From NCBI RefSeq assembly GCF_900187045.1, contig NZ_LT906453.1, positions 992,001-1,056,000 of the forward strand: a stretch of 64,000 bases of DNA, in the 5' to 3' direction. Shown here piece by piece: positions 8,792 through 18,716 of this stretch. The position numbers and the translations under genes are program-made. This stretch comes from Dermatophilus congolensis (GTDB taxonomy: Bacteria > Actinomycetota > Actinomycetes > Actinomycetales > Dermatophilaceae). Under the pieces are notes generated by a model that made no database searches, was not told the DNA's origin, and saw only the letters and a list, made by a program, of their open reading frames with translations. Within the stretch, counting starts at the first letter, position 1, and every line of letters starts with the position of its first letter.

Positions 8792-8993
8792 CACGTTTCA
8801 CAGGGTAACTGGCTGGCATCGGACAGGCGAGAAATTTTGTGATCGTTGTGGTGTAAAACCTGAGTCAATTCCTTGTTTATAGGCTTATTCAAAGTTGCTT
8901 CATGTGCTCTGAGCTGCATGAATGCTCTTATGAGCGACTGTAGGTGTGTGGTGGCGTGATAGACTTAAGGTCGCGAAAGGGGAATACGGGCAT

Positions 8994-9476
8994 ATGACTT
9001 TCAAGGTTGGCGAGACAGTTGTTTACCCGCACCACGGTGCGGCGCTCATCGAAGAGATCAAAACCCGCACCATCAAAGGTGAGGAACGGCTTTATCTGGT
9101 ACTTAAAGTTGCCCAGGGTGACTTGACCATTGAGGTTCCTGCCGAGAATTGTGATTTGGTGGGAGTGCGTGACGTTGTGGGCCAAGAAGGTCTAGAGCAC
9201 GTTTTTGAGGTGCTGCGTTCAACGCAGGGTGAAGAGCCTGCGAACTGGTCTCGGCGGTACAAGGCCAACCTAGAGAAACTTGCTTCCGGCGATGTGAATC
9301 GTGTCGCCGAGGTTGTTCGTGACCTGTGGCGCCGTGAGCACGGCAAGGGATTGTCTGCTGGGGAGAAGCGCATGCTTGCTAAGGCTCGCCAGATTCTTGT
9401 CTCTGAGCTGGCTTTGGCTGAGAAGACGGACGAAGAGCACGCCGAAAGCATGCTTGACGAGGTTCTTACCTCCTGA
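8994..9476 (+). CDS. carD: CarD-family RNA polymerase-binding regulator
   Basis: Global transcription factor that binds the beta subunit of RNA polymerase and stabilises open complexes, notably at rRNA promoters. The 160-aa protein opens with [15 protein letters not shown] (RNAP-interaction domain) and ends with the helical DNA-contacting domain, including the conserved N-W-S-R-R-Y-K-A-N and the K-R-M-L-A-K-A-R helix. ATG 8994 follows GAAAGGGG. A longer frame from 8946 is an unlikely start. TAGACT at 8960-8965 may be the -10 box. ispDF follows, the same order as in mycobacteria. Confidence 0.96.
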   Translation: MTFKVGETVVYPHHGAALIEEIKTRTIKGEERLYLVLKVAQGDLTIEVPAENCDLVGVRDVVGQEGLEHVFEVLRSTQGEEPANWSRRYKANLEKLASGDVNRVAEVVRDLWRREHGKGLSAGEKRMLAKARQILVSELALAEKTDEEHAESMLDEVLTS

Positions 9477-9552
9477 AACTCATGACCGGCTGAAGTCGGT
9501 TTCGCTCGCCCCGCGCGGCCGTGTGCCCATGATGTTTGGCAAGATCATGGGC

Positions 9553-10788
9553 ATGCGTGTTGCTGTGATCGTGGTTGCTGCTGGTGCTGGTTCCCGGCTG
9601 GGTGCTGACCGCCCGAAAGCACTGGTCGAAATGGCTGGCCGCCCGTTGCTCTCATGGGCAATGGAGCGTGTAGCCCAGGTGAGTGCAGTGAGCACGATTG
9701 TTGTGGTTGCACCGGCCACACATATGGATGTTGCTGAGGCGGTTGCCCATGAGGGGGTAACCGCCTCAGGTGTGTCTACTGCACAGGCGCCAGATGTTGT
9801 GGTGGTTCCAGGCGGAGCCCAGCGCAGTGACTCTGTGGCGCGTGGACTTGCTGAGGTGGAAAAGCTCGGCGCCGATGTTGTTCTTGTGCATGATGCAGCT
9901 CGTGCTTTGGCGCCGGTTACTTTATTTGAAAATGTTATTGCGGCTGTTGATGGCGGTGACGCGGCTGTGATCCCAGGCCTTGCGGTCACTGACACGATTA
10001 AATACGTCGATGGTGATGACATTGTTGATTCGACTCCGGCGCGTGCCAGTTTGCGAGCAGTGCAAACTCCGCAAGGATTCCGAACGGATGTGCTTGTTCG
10101 GGCTCACCGTGAAGTGACAGATCAAGAGGCCACCGATGATGCATCCTTGGTGGAACATCTTGGCGAGTCTGTTCGGGTCATTCCGGGCCACCCGCAAGCA
10201 GACAAGATCACCACCCCTGACGACCTTGAACGTATTGCTGCTTTAGCTGCTGCTCTATCGAGCGAAACGAAGCCCACTGTGCAGCCCCAGCAAGCACCTG
10301 CGCTAGTGATGCCTCGCATTGGTCACGGAGTGGATGTGCACGCCAATGCATCTGAAGACTCGGGGCGCACTTTATGGGTTGCCGGATTGGCATGGCCAGG
10401 AGAACTAGCCCTCGACGGCCACTCTGATGCCGATGTTGCTGCACATGCGTGTTGCGATGCGTTGTTTTCCGCTGCGGGAATCGGTGATCTTGGGGCCCAC
10501 TTTGGAACTGGTCGGCCACAGTGGTCAGGTGCCTCTGGGGTAGTTCTTCTTACAGAAGCAGCCCGACTTGTTCGCGAAGCCGGATATGTGATTGGGAATG
10601 TTTCTGTGCAAGTTGTTGGTAACCGCCCCAAGGTGGGTAAGCGACGTGCTGAAGCCGAACAGGTTCTTTCCGCCGCCTGCGGTGCCCCCGTCTCGGTTGC
10701 AGGAACCACCACAGACGGATTGGGGTTGACCGGACGCGGTGAAGGAGTAGCCGCCATAGCTACAGCGGTTGTTGTACCGAAGAACTAA
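9553..10788 (+). CDS. ispDF: bifunctional IspD-IspF isoprenoid enzyme
   Basis: A single protein of about 411 aa carrying two enzymes of the MEP isoprenoid pathway. Residues 1-230 form IspD (2-C-methyl-D-erythritol 4-phosphate cytidylyltransferase): [20 protein letters not shown] and the T-P-Q-G-F motif. Residues about 255-411 form IspF (MECDP synthase): metal ligands in G-H-G-V-D-V-H and [11 protein letters not shown], and the C-terminal [14 protein letters not shown]. No stop separates them. ATG 9553 gives the canonical IspD N-terminus; ATGs at 9529, 9532 and 9547 are alternatives, and none has a clear Shine-Dalgarno. Confidence 0.92.
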   Translation: MRVAVIVVAAGAGSRLGADRPKALVEMAGRPLLSWAMERVAQVSAVSTIVVVAPATHMDVAEAVAHEGVTASGVSTAQAPDVVVVPGGAQRSDSVARGLAEVEKLGADVVLVHDAARALAPVTLFENVIAAVDGGDAAVIPGLAVTDTIKYVDGDDIVDSTPARASLRAVQTPQGFRTDVLVRAHREVTDQEATDDASLVEHLGESVRVIPGHPQADKITTPDDLERIAALAAALSSETKPTVQPQQAPALVMPRIGHGVDVHANASEDSGRTLWVAGLAWPGELALDGHSDADVAAHACCDALFSAAGIGDLGAHFGTGRPQWSGASGVVLLTEAARLVREAGYVIGNVSVQVVGNRPKVGKRRAEAEQVLSAACGAPVSVAGTTTDGLGLTGRGEGVAAIATAVVVPKN

Positions 10789-10909
10789 CAATTCCGCACA
10801 CTGGAAAAGTGCAGTCGCTCACTGCTGCAAATGAGCGTGATCTGACTCACAAAAAGCCTGTCATGGATACCGATCTGGCTCTCAGTGCTTGTGGCGAGGG
10901 CCAGTACAA

Positions 10910-10937
10910 CTGACTCCCAGGTAGACATAGCTAGGCT
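10910..10937 (+). promoter_or_regulatory. candidate mscR promoter
   Basis: CTGACT at 10910-10915 and TAGGCT at 10932-10937 are separated by 16 bases and resemble sigma-A -35 and -10 boxes. Transcription would begin near 10944, giving a leader of about 60 bases before the mscR GTG. Confidence 0.45.
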
Positions 10938-11005
10938 GGATGTACAGACCAAACGCGAACACCCACACGCCAATCGCGGCGCGCGGAAGCGATCTAGGAG
11001 GATTC

Positions 11006-12094
11006 GTGCCCAGCATCGTCAACGGCGTTATCGCCCGCTCCAAAGACGCACCCGTTGAACTCACCACCATCGTGGTCCCTGACCCAGGCCCCGGTGAAGC
11101 CGTCGTGAAAATTCAGGCATGCGGCGTCTGCCACACCGACCACAACTACGTTGCCGGAGGAGTAGGAGATAACTTCCCCTACCTCCTGGGGCATGAAGCA
11201 GCAGGCATTGTTGAAGCAATCGGTGAAGACGTCAACGACCTCCAGGTCGGTGATTTCGTGATCCTTAACTGGCGAGCTATCTGCGGTGACCAGTGCCGGG
11301 CCTGCAAACGCGGCGAACCTTGGTACTGCTTCAACACTGCCAATGCCACCCAAAAAATGACGCTCGAAGACGGCACTGAACTTGAGCCAGCCCTAGGAAT
11401 CGGCGCATTCGCGGAAAAAACACTCGTCGCTGCTGGACAGTGCACCAAAGTGAACCCCGCAGTGACCCCCGCAGCCGCAGGACTGGTTGGATGCGGCATC
11501 ATGGCCGGCGCCGGAGCCGCTATGAACACCGCCAAAATTAAACGCGGTGAAAGCGTCGCTGTGTACGGATGCGGTGGCGTAGGCGATGCCGCCATCATGG
11601 GAGCCCTCATCGCTGGCGCTACCACGGTCATCGCTGTCGACATCGACGACCGTAAACTCGATAAAGCCAAGGAATTTGGCGCCACGCACACCATCAACAG
11701 CAAAAAAATCGACCCCATCCAAGCCATCAAAGATGCCACTGACGGTTTCGGTGCCGACGTCGTCATCGAAGCCACCGGCCGCGCTGACACGTGGGAACAA
11801 GCACTCGCCTCTCGTGACCTCGCTGGCCGACTCATCATGGTCGGCGTACCTCAACCCGGCCAGAAAACCACCATCCCTCTTGACCAGCTCTACGGTGCAG
11901 GCGGATCCATTTCACCCGCCTGGTACGGAGACTGCCTACCCAGCCGAGACTTCCCTATGCTCATTGACCTTCATCTACAGAAACGCATCGACCTTGACAC
12001 CTTCGTCAGCGAAAAAATCTCTCTTGACTCCATTAATGAAGCCTTCGACAAAATGGCCGCAGGCGATGTTCTCCGATCGGTGGTGATCCTGTGA
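11006..12094 (+). CDS. mscR: S-(hydroxymethyl)mycothiol dehydrogenase / nitrosomycothiol reductase
   Basis: Zinc- and NAD-dependent medium-chain dehydrogenase that oxidises the formaldehyde-mycothiol adduct and reduces S-nitrosomycothiol. The 362-aa protein has the catalytic-zinc motif [14 protein letters not shown], the structural-zinc region [16 protein letters not shown], the cofactor loop G-C-G-G-V-G-D-A-A and a C-terminal V-L-R-S-V-V. The start is GTG 11006, supported by AGGAGG; the frame is open 22 codons further upstream without support. It overlaps the next gene by four bases (GTGA), so the two are translationally coupled. Confidence 0.93.
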   Translation: MPSIVNGVIARSKDAPVELTTIVVPDPGPGEAVVKIQACGVCHTDHNYVAGGVGDNFPYLLGHEAAGIVEAIGEDVNDLQVGDFVILNWRAICGDQCRACKRGEPWYCFNTANATQKMTLEDGTELEPALGIGAFAEKTLVAAGQCTKVNPAVTPAAAGLVGCGIMAGAGAAMNTAKIKRGESVAVYGCGGVGDAAIMGALIAGATTVIAVDIDDRKLDKAKEFGATHTINSKKIDPIQAIKDATDGFGADVVIEATGRADTWEQALASRDLAGRLIMVGVPQPGQKTTIPLDQLYGAGGSISPAWYGDCLPSRDFPMLIDLHLQKRIDLDTFVSEKISLDSINEAFDKMAAGDVLRSVVIL

Positions 12095-12762
12095 ACACTA
12101 TTGACACCCCAGGAACAATCCCCGGCGTCACCATCAGCTCCGTCGTCACCCATGGCACCTTCAATCTCGATGGGGGCACCTGGGAAGTCGACAACAACGT
12201 CTACATCATCGGCGATGAGAAAACTGTCATCGTCATCGACGCCGCCCACGACGCAGACCCCATCCTCGAAGCCATCGACGGCCGCAGGGTCGAAGCAATC
12301 CTGTTGACCCATGGCCACGATGACCATCACAGCGCTGTTACCGCGCTCGCCGATGCGACCCTCGCACCCATCTATCTGCACCCCGAGGACAACTTTCTCT
12401 ACGAAGAAATCCAACCTCGCCCCGCAGACAAATCACTCACCGCAGGGCAGACCATCGACCTTCCCCTAGCCGCTGGGGGAGTCCTCGAATTGCGTGTCCT
12501 GCACACTCCGGGCCACTCACCCGGAAGCGTTTGCTTGCATATTCCGCAGCTGGCAGCAGTCTTCTCTGGCGACACCCTCTTTAACGGTGGCCCTGGTGCC
12601 ACGGGCCGATCCTTCAGCGACTTTGACACCATCCTTGAATCCATCACGGGGTCACTGCTGACTTTGCCTAGTGAAACTCTCGTTCTCACCGGGCACGGAG
12701 AAACCACCACTATCGGAGACGAAGCACCTCATCTGCCGGAGTGGCGCGCCCGCGGTCACTGA
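12091..12762 (+). CDS. MBL-fold metallo-hydrolase linked to mscR
   Basis: 223-aa metallo-beta-lactamase-fold enzyme with the metal motif T-H-G-H-D-D-H (residues 71-77), the later histidine in H-T-P-G-H-S-P-G and the bridging aspartate in F-S-G-D-T-L-F. Actinobacteria carry this gene immediately after mscR (Rv2260 after Rv2259). A glyoxalase II-like or thioesterase role on mycothiol adducts such as S-formylmycothiol is a reasonable inference but unproven. Translation starts at a GTG overlapping the mscR stop. Confidence 0.88.
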   Translation: MNTIDTPGTIPGVTISSVVTHGTFNLDGGTWEVDNNVYIIGDEKTVIVIDAAHDADPILEAIDGRRVEAILLTHGHDDHHSAVTALADATLAPIYLHPEDNFLYEEIQPRPADKSLTAGQTIDLPLAAGGVLELRVLHTPGHSPGSVCLHIPQLAAVFSGDTLFNGGPGATGRSFSDFDTILESITGSLLTLPSETLVLTGHGETTTIGDEAPHLPEWRARGH

Positions 12763-12770
12763 CCAGTCCA

Positions 12771-12811
12771 CGAATGGTGTCCGTCGCGGGAAACCGCACG
12801 GACACCATTCG
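12771..12811. terminator. long hairpin with GAAA tetraloop between the hydrolase gene and cysS
   Basis: A 14-bp outer stem (12771-12784 with 12798-12811) continues, after one bulged C, into a 4-bp GCGG/CCGC stem closed by a GAAA loop. It lies after the hydrolase stop and ends 13 bases before the cysS start. It most likely terminates the mscR operon. No T run follows, so an RNA-based effect on cysS is conceivable. Confidence 0.75.
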
Positions 12812-12824
12812 TTACGCTGGGTAC

Positions 12825-14294
12825 GTGACATTGCGCCTCTACGACACCGCCACCCGCACCCAGCGAGACTTCGTCCCGCTCACACCAGGCAAAGTCGGCA
12901 TCTACATTTGTGGCCTCACCACCCAGGGAACCCCCCACATCGGACACCTACGCTTCGCTGTAGCGTTCGATATCCTGCGCCGTTGGCTTGCCTGGGGGCA
13001 TGGCTACGACGTCACTCTCGTGCGCAACGTCACCGACATCGACGACAAAATCCTTCGCAAATCCGCCGAGAACGAACGCCCCTGGTGGGCGTGGAGCTAC
13101 GCACACGAACGCGAAACCTCTGACGCGCTGCGCACTCTGGGAGTCATCGACGCCACGTACGAACCACGTGCCACCGGCCACATCCCTGAGATGGTCGAAC
13201 TGATGGAACGCCTCATCGAACTCGGCCATGCCTACCCGGCCGAAGATGGCTCCGGCGATGTTTACTTCGATGTTCGTAGCTACCCCGAGTACGGTGCGCT
13301 CACCCGCCAAAAGGTCGAAGACATGTCTGCGGCTGAAGACGCCGATCCACGAGGAAAACGCGACCCCCGAGACTTTGCGCTCTGGAAAGGTTTCAAACAG
13401 GGCGAGCCCGAAACCGCATCCTGGCCCACCCCTTATGGGCGCGGACGCCCCGGATGGCACCTCGAATGCTCCGCTATGGCACGCAAATACCTCGGTGACG
13501 CCTTTGACATCCATGGTGGAGGGGTGGACCTGCGCTTCCCCCATCACGAAAACGAACAAGCTCAATCCCGCGCAGCAGGTTACGGATTCGCTCAGTACTG
13601 GATGCACAACGGCTGGCTCACTGCCGGCGGTGAAAAAATGAGCAAATCACTAGGGAATGGCATGACCATCGCCCAGATCACCACCAAAGCCGCGCCACTG
13701 GCCGTCCGCTACTACCTCGGCGCTTCCCAATACCGATCCACTATTGAGTACTACCCCACATCTTTGGAGGAAGCTGCCTCCGCAGCCGAGCGCATCACCG
13801 GATTCCTGAACCGCTGCATCGAAACTATTCCTGAGCTCGAAACAACCGCACTAGTTCTTCGCACCGGCGTCCACATCCACACACCAGATCACCTTGCTGT
13901 ACCTGACGCGTTCGCCGCAGCTATGAACGATGACCTCAACGTGCCCGGCGCACTCGCAGTCGTCCACGACACCCTCCGCGCAGGCAACGCCGCTCTGGAT
14001 AAAGGCGACACCGCCGCTGCTCACCAAGCAGCCATCGCTGTCGGCACGATGACCACAATCCTCGGCATCAACCCGCTGGACTCACAATGGGATAAGAGCG
14101 GCTCCACTGAGCAACACGCGATAGATGTCCTCGACGGGCTCATCCGTGCTCAACTTCAAGCCCGCGCGACCGCGCGGAAAAACAAGGACTTCGCCACCGC
14201 CGACGCCATCCGCGACACCCTCACCAGCCTTGGTGTGGTCGTCGAGGACACCCCGTCCGGTGCTCGTTGGACCCTGGCAAAGGCAGGTGCGTAA
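12825..14294 (+). CDS. cysS: cysteinyl-tRNA synthetase
   Basis: Class I synthetase charging tRNA-Cys; 489 aa. It has the zinc-ligand and HIGH region [18 protein letters not shown] near residue 25, N-V-T-D-I-D-D-K-I, the second zinc region W-H-L-E-C-S-A-M, the H-H-E-N-E-Q-A-Q motif, and the K-M-S-K-S loop near residue 270. The C-terminal anticodon-binding domain is present, which separates it from the shorter paralogue MshC. The start is GTG 12825; a TACGCT box at 12813-12818 six bases upstream and the absence of a Shine-Dalgarno suggest a leaderless mRNA. The stop codon overlaps the rlmB start (TAATG). Confidence 0.94.
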   Translation: MTLRLYDTATRTQRDFVPLTPGKVGIYICGLTTQGTPHIGHLRFAVAFDILRRWLAWGHGYDVTLVRNVTDIDDKILRKSAENERPWWAWSYAHERETSDALRTLGVIDATYEPRATGHIPEMVELMERLIELGHAYPAEDGSGDVYFDVRSYPEYGALTRQKVEDMSAAEDADPRGKRDPRDFALWKGFKQGEPETASWPTPYGRGRPGWHLECSAMARKYLGDAFDIHGGGVDLRFPHHENEQAQSRAAGYGFAQYWMHNGWLTAGGEKMSKSLGNGMTIAQITTKAAPLAVRYYLGASQYRSTIEYYPTSLEEAASAAERITGFLNRCIETIPELETTALVLRTGVHIHTPDHLAVPDAFAAAMNDDLNVPGALAVVHDTLRAGNAALDKGDTAAAHQAAIAVGTMTTILGINPLDSQWDKSGSTEQHAIDVLDGLIRAQLQARATARKNKDFATADAIRDTLTSLGVVVEDTPSGARWTLAKAGA

Positions 14295-15277
14295 TGGCAG
14301 GAACTGGTAACTCCCGCAAACGAGGAGCAGTCCGCAAACCCGGCAGTAAAAAAGGCATGGTGGTCGGTTCCGGTGGACAACGGCGTAAAGGGCTTGAAGG
14401 CAAAGGCCCAACACCCAAAGCCGAGGACCGTCCATATCACAAGGCCTACAAAGCCAAACAAGCTGCACTGACTCGTGCTAAAACTCGCACTGCTGCGCCA
14501 GGCAAACGTCCTCACCGTGACAGTGATGACGTCATCATGGGCCGCAACGCTGTTCTTGAGGCGCTTCGCGAGGACATGCCTATCACTACCTTGTATATCT
14601 CTGGCAAGGTAGATGAGCCACGGCTACGCGAAGCTGTCGCTCTAGCCACAGAAAAAGGCATCCCCGTTCTTGACGCGCCTCGCGGCGAGATGGAACGCAT
14701 CACTGATTCCACAGTTCATCAGGGTATCGCGGCCAAGATGAAGGCCTATAAGTACGCCGACATCGAGTCGTTGATTCATCCGGAAGATCCTTTTGATCGT
14801 CCTGCGGGAGTGCCGCTGGTAGTGGCGCTCGATGGAATTACCGATACCCGTAATTTGGGTGCCATCATCCGATCCGCAGCAGCGTTCGGTGCACACGGCA
14901 TCGTGTTACCTGAACGGCGTTCTGTAACGATGACTGCGGCAGCGTGGAAGACCTCTGCGGGTGCTGCTGCGCGCGTGCCAGTTGCTTCGGTGACGAACCT
15001 GACGCGCACTCTCGAACAGTTCCGCAAAGCGGGGTATTTTGTTATCGGGTTGGATATGGATGGCGATGTGAGCCTTCCTGACCTGCAGCTAGCTGATACG
15101 CCTTTGGTGGTGGTTGTTGGTTCAGAGGGTAAGGGTATGTCGCGCTTGGTGCGTGAGACGTGCGATCAAGTTGTTGATATTCCGATGAGCGGCGAGATGG
15201 AGTCACTGAACGCCTCTGTTGCTGCGGGAATTACTCTTTACCAGGTAGCAGCAGCGCGGGACGCGGCGCGGCGTTGA
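14294..15277 (+). CDS. rlmB: 23S rRNA (guanosine-2'-O)-methyltransferase, TrmH/SpoU family
   Basis: SPOUT-fold methyltransferase of the RlmB type that modifies a guanosine (G2251 in E. coli) in the peptidyl-transferase region. The 327-aa protein has a basic N-terminal extension of about 85 residues typical of actinomycetes, an L30e-like substrate-binding domain (G-R-N-A-V-L-E-A-L), and SPOUT motifs D-G-I-T-D-T-R-N-L-G-A-I-I-R-S-A, G-S-E-G-K-G-M-S-R-L and S-L-N-A-S-V-A-A-G-I. ATG 14294 overlaps the cysS stop by one base, so the genes are coupled. Plus-strand base composition changes from A/C-rich to G/T-rich within this gene. Confidence 0.93.
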   Translation: MAGTGNSRKRGAVRKPGSKKGMVVGSGGQRRKGLEGKGPTPKAEDRPYHKAYKAKQAALTRAKTRTAAPGKRPHRDSDDVIMGRNAVLEALREDMPITTLYISGKVDEPRLREAVALATEKGIPVLDAPRGEMERITDSTVHQGIAAKMKAYKYADIESLIHPEDPFDRPAGVPLVVALDGITDTRNLGAIIRSAAAFGAHGIVLPERRSVTMTAAAWKTSAGAAARVPVASVTNLTRTLEQFRKAGYFVIGLDMDGDVSLPDLQLADTPLVVVVGSEGKGMSRLVRETCDQVVDIPMSGEMESLNASVAAGITLYQVAAARDAARR

Positions 15278-15295
15278 GGCTTTAGTCTGACGGCG

Positions 15296-16570
15296 TCATT
15301 CGGTGTGTGTGCCGGTGGCGCCGTCTGCTGCATTGTTAGTCACGATGATGGGGATCGCGGTGGTGTTGACCCCAACGATTGCCTTCTCATCGGGTTTGGT
15401 GGGCAGAACCTGGCTCAAGTAGTCAGCGAATGCCCACTGCACGGATACGTCGTACCCAGCGCGTTCGGAAAGGTACCAGCGGTGTTCGAGCACTTCGTGG
15501 AATACCTGCGCAGGTTCGAGCTTGGCAGCCATGTTTGAGGGGATGTTGGCTGTGACCGGTTCGTAGACGTTAACGAGCCATTCATGGGCTGCGACTGATT
15601 CGAGAATATTGGGGGATAGAGAAGCACGGTATGTGTCCATATCGGACAGGAGTCGTCGTGCTTGGTTTTCTTGGACGTCGAGCCCGGTCAGTCTCATGAG
15701 GCGCCGGTGGCTGTATCCGGCGTCGACTACTTTCGGGGTGATTTGAATTGTTTCTCCGTTGCCTTCCCTGGTGACTGAGAGCTCGTCGACGTTGTAGCCC
15801 AGAAGGTTGAGGCGGCGGATGCGCTCTTCCATTCGCCATGTTTCACCGGTGGTGAGGGCTTCGGATGCGGTTAGTTCGTTCCAGAGGCTGTGGTATCTGG
15901 AGACAACTTGTTCTGATGTGGCGATGGGGTCTAGTTCTGGGCTGAGCAGGCCCCCCGCGATGAGATCCATGAGTTCGCCGGCGATGTTGACGTGGGCGAT
16001 GTCCAGGTCATGGCGGCGTTGGCCTTCAGTGAGCTGGGGAAAGAGTTGTCCGGTTTCTGCGTCGACGAGGTAGGCGCTGAAGTCGTCGGCGTCGCGGCGG
16101 AACAGGGTGTTAGACAGGGAGACGTCTCCCCACCAGAATCCGGCGAGGTGGAGTCGCACGAGTAGGACGGTCAGGGCGCCGATGAGGCGTTCTGCTGTGT
16201 CGGGTTGCAGTTTTCGGCTAAAGAGAGCGCGGTACGGCAGGGAGAACTGGAGGTGTTCGGTGATGAGGACAGCGTCGAGAGGTTGACCGGTAGCGGTTGT
16301 GCGTCCATCGACGACGCCCAGGGGAGTCACGCAGGGTTGGTCAAGGCGTTGGAGGTTGCGGAGCATGGCGTACTCGCCGCGGGCGAGTACGGCTTTGATT
16401 TCTTTGAGGGCGATTATGCGTGGGCCAACGTTGACGAATCGTACGACGTGGCGGGATATTCCGCGGGGGAGGGCGGCGAAGCGGCTGATTGGCCAGTCCT
16501 CTAGGGCGGTGTCCCAGGGGAGGTCGAGAAGCTCTGGGGTGGGTTCAGTTGTTGTGATGCTCAGGGCCAC
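15296..16570 (-). CDS. DUF4032 protein with kinase-like N-terminal part
   Basis: 424-aa actinobacterial protein of the DUF4032 family. The first half has features of a small-molecule or lipopolysaccharide-kinase-like fold: an A-L-K-E-I lysine region near residue 54, then W-W-G-D-V-S-L-S-N-T-L (resembling a kinase H-x-D-x-x-x-x-N loop with Gly-Asp in place of H-x-D), and Y-L-V-D-A-E-T-G (D-x-E metal position). The second half (from about residue 280) is the DUF4032-specific region. Its function is unknown. It lies 31 bases downstream of the orphan ATPase gene on the same strand and is probably in one operon with it. Confidence 0.8.
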   Translation of the reverse strand: MALSITTTEPTPELLDLPWDTALEDWPISRFAALPRGISRHVVRFVNVGPRIIALKEIKAVLARGEYAMLRNLQRLDQPCVTPLGVVDGRTTATGQPLDAVLITEHLQFSLPYRALFSRKLQPDTAERLIGALTVLLVRLHLAGFWWGDVSLSNTLFRRDADDFSAYLVDAETGQLFPQLTEGQRRHDLDIAHVNIAGELMDLIAGGLLSPELDPIATSEQVVSRYHSLWNELTASEALTTGETWRMEERIRRLNLLGYNVDELSVTREGNGETIQITPKVVDAGYSHRRLMRLTGLDVQENQARRLLSDMDTYRASLSPNILESVAAHEWLVNVYEPVTANIPSNMAAKLEPAQVFHEVLEHRWYLSERAGYDVSVQWAFADYLSQVLPTKPDEKAIVGVNTTAIPIIVTNNAADGATGTHTE

Positions 16571-16601
16571 AGGGCCATGCTGGCATTTTCGGGGCGTGGA
16601 G

Positions 16602-17762
16602 TCACGGCCCGAGGCGTTGGCCTGTGTGCGGGTTGAAGAAGTGGATGTGGTTGGGGTCGGGTGTGAGGTGGACTAGGTCGCCTTGGGAGAGGTTGTGCTC
16701 GGTGGGTATGAGCGCGCGTAGTGGGGGCATGGGCAGGCTTGTGTCGGTGTCGGCGAGGTCGTGGTCGATGCGGTTGAGGGCGGGGATGGTGGTGTCGAGG
16801 TGTTCGCGCATGGTGGCGGTGGCTGTGTGGGGGGTGACGGCGCCGTGAGGTGGGGTGGGGGTGATGGTGTCGATGTGAGTAGGGCAGCCGGTGTTGTCGG
16901 GGCTGATGGTGGTGTGGCCGGGGCGGGCGCCGAGCACGATGGTGTCGGTGAGATGGTGGCGGATGTGGTCGGGGATGGGGATGGTGGAGCTGCCCAGGGT
17001 GGCGTGGTTGCCGTTGATGGGAGCTAGGAACAGATTCATGGGTTCGGGGGCTGCGTAGAGTGCTACGAAGATGGAGGCAGGTGTGTTGATGATGTCTTCG
17101 GGTGGGCCGATTTGTTCGAGGCGTCCGTGGTTGAGGACGGCGATGCGGTTACCGAAGGCTTCGGCTTCGGTGGGGGATGAGGTGGCAAAGAGTGTGGTGA
17201 TGCCGAGGCGTTGTTGGAGTTCGGCGATGTGGTGGCCGGTGTCTAGGCGTAGGTCGGCGTCGAGGTTGGCGAGGGGGTCGTCCATCATGAAGACGCGTGG
17301 TTCGCGGACGACGGCGCGGCCTAGGGCGACGAGTTGGCGTGCGCCGTGGCCGCTGAGTTGGTCGGGCAGTGCGTTGAGCTGGTCGGTGAGGTTGAGGATT
17401 TCGGCTGCGTGGCGGACTCTGCGGTCGATTTCTTTGGCGGGTATGCCGGCCACGCGTAGGGCGAATCCCATGTTGTCGGCGACGCTCATGTGGGGGTAGA
17501 GGGCGTAGTTCTGGAATGCCATGGCGACGTCGCGGTCGTGGGGCGGGATGGTGTCGATGTCGTGGCCGTCTAGGAGGATGCGGCCGGCGGTGACTTCTTC
17601 GAGTCCGGCGAGCATGCGCAGTGCGGTGGATTTTCCGGCGCCGTGAGGGCCGAGGAGGGAGAGGAATTCTCCGTCGGCGATGTTGAAGGTCACGGCGTCT
17701 ACGGAGGGATGTTCGCTGCCCGGGTACACGCGGGTCGCGGCATCGAACGTCACGCTTGCCAT
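16602..17762 (-). CDS. orphan UgpC/MsmK-like ABC ATPase with altered active-site motifs
   Basis: 386-aa ATP-binding protein with the architecture of carbohydrate-importer ATPases (nucleotide-binding domain about 1-235, then TOBE-like region). Walker A is intact (G-P-H-G-A-G-K-S-T, residues 38-46) and Q84 fits the Q loop. Other motifs deviate: the signature reads L-S-G-H-G-A-R-Q (one extra residue compared with L-S-G-G-Q-R-Q), the catalytic glutamate after Walker B is aspartate (M-M-D-D-P, D162), and the H-loop histidine is serine (A-T-S-S-P-T-E-A, S195). No permease or binding protein is nearby; DUF4032 follows in the probable operon. It may be a weak or regulatory ATPase. Confidence 0.85.
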   Translation of the reverse strand: MASVTFDAATRVYPGSEHPSVDAVTFNIADGEFLSLLGPHGAGKSTALRMLAGLEEVTAGRILLDGHDIDTIPPHDRDVAMAFQNYALYPHMSVADNMGFALRVAGIPAKEIDRRVRHAAEILNLTDQLNALPDQLSGHGARQLVALGRAVVREPRVFMMDDPLANLDADLRLDTGHHIAELQQRLGITTLFATSSPTEAEAFGNRIAVLNHGRLEQIGPPEDIINTPASIFVALYAAPEPMNLFLAPINGNHATLGSSTIPIPDHIRHHLTDTIVLGARPGHTTISPDNTGCPTHIDTITPTPPHGAVTPHTATATMREHLDTTIPALNRIDHDLADTDTSLPMPPLRALIPTEHNLSQGDLVHLTPDPNHIHFFNPHTGQRLGP

Positions 17763-17921
17763 CAGCTCGTGATCACCTTTCTTGAACGCGACATTGCGTT
17801 CTTTGTGACGGTCTTGATCGTGGGGCCGTCTGCTTCCATTGTTGCCTGATGTTGTGGCGTTTTGGTGGTTTGTGCGCTGCGGGCTTGGGGGAGTGCTGTG
17901 TTGCTGGTGTTTCTTGTGAGG
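17763..17921. other. gap upstream of the orphan ATPase gene
   Basis: 159 bases between the ATPase start and the otsB stop, both on the minus strand. They probably hold the promoter of the ATPase-DUF4032 pair. I saw no strong hairpin or operator. Confidence 0.4.
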
Positions 17922-18716
17922 TTAGGTGTGTTGGGTGTGTTGGGTGCGTAGGTGGGTTAGGCAGGTAAGTGCTGCATGGACGTAGTGGGGGTCAGGTAGG
18001 CGTGTGGTGGCGGCTGTGGGGCCGTCACCGACTTTGAACATGAATGACGTTTGAGGGTCGTGAAAGGTTTCGAAGACGGTTTCGTCGGTGAGATCGTCCC
18101 CGAAATAGACGAGAGTGGGTTGGGGGTGGGTCAGGGTGGCCAGGGTGGTTAGGGCGCTGCCTTTGGTGGCGTGTAGGACGGCGGTTTCGACGACGTTTTT
18201 GCCTAGGAGGGGTTCGAGGTTGGTGTGGGTGCGGATGGTGGTGATGGCGGCGTCGATGGCTTCTTGTCGTTGTTGTGGGGGCAGTTGTCGTACGTGGATG
18301 ACTACGGCGGCAGATTTGTTTTCGATGGTGATGCCGGGGTAGCGCTGTTTGAGTGTGTGAGCGAGGTGGTTGAGGTGGGCCAGGGTGGCTTGTTGGGTGT
18401 CGGTTAGGGGGGCCGCATCTGCGATGCGGGGGTTGTTGCTTTGGGCGCCGTGGCTGGCGATGAGGGTGATGTTGTGGGGGTTGTCGGTGAGGTGGGCCAG
18501 GGTGGCAAGGTCGCGTCCGGATACCAGTGCGCTGGTTGTGTGGGGTAGGCGAGCGAGGTGCTGCAGGGCTTCGATAGTTCCCGCTAGGGGGCGCACGGCC
18601 ATGGGGTCGTCGTGGAAGGGAGCTAGTGTGCCGTCGAAGTCGCTGGCGACGATGAGGTGAGCGGCTCCGGCTGCGCGGGCGAGGAGTGCGGTGGTGTGGG
18701 GGGTGAGGGTGGTCAT
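17922..18716 (-). CDS. otsB: trehalose-6-phosphate phosphatase
   Basis: HAD-family phosphatase that dephosphorylates trehalose-6-phosphate made by OtsA. The 264-aa protein has HAD motif I A-S-D-F-D-G-T-L-A-P, motif II S-G-R-D, the T6P-phosphatase H-G-A-Q-S region, and the C-terminal metal motif F-G-D-D-L-T-D-E. The start ATG at 18716 overlaps the otsA stop by four bases (ATGA), so the two are translationally coupled. A much longer open frame continues upstream, but that part is antisense-frame sequence within otsA, very rich in Arg, Pro and His. Confidence 0.94.
   Translation of the reverse strand: MTTLTPHTTALLARAAGAAHLIVASDFDGTLAPFHDDPMAVRPLAGTIEALQHLARLPHTTSALVSGRDLATLAHLTDNPHNITLIASHGAQSNNPRIADAAPLTDTQQATLAHLNHLAHTLKQRYPGITIENKSAAVVIHVRQLPPQQRQEAIDAAITTIRTHTNLEPLLGKNVVETAVLHATKGSALTTLATLTHPQPTLVYFGDDLTDETVFETFHDPQTSFMFKVGDGPTAATTRLPDPHYVHAALTCLTHLRTQHTQHT

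Noticed and set aside
17880-17935. AGGTTAGG resembling half of an IdeR box
   Set aside because: Only one half-site is present and it lies at the end of otsB rather than before a gene.
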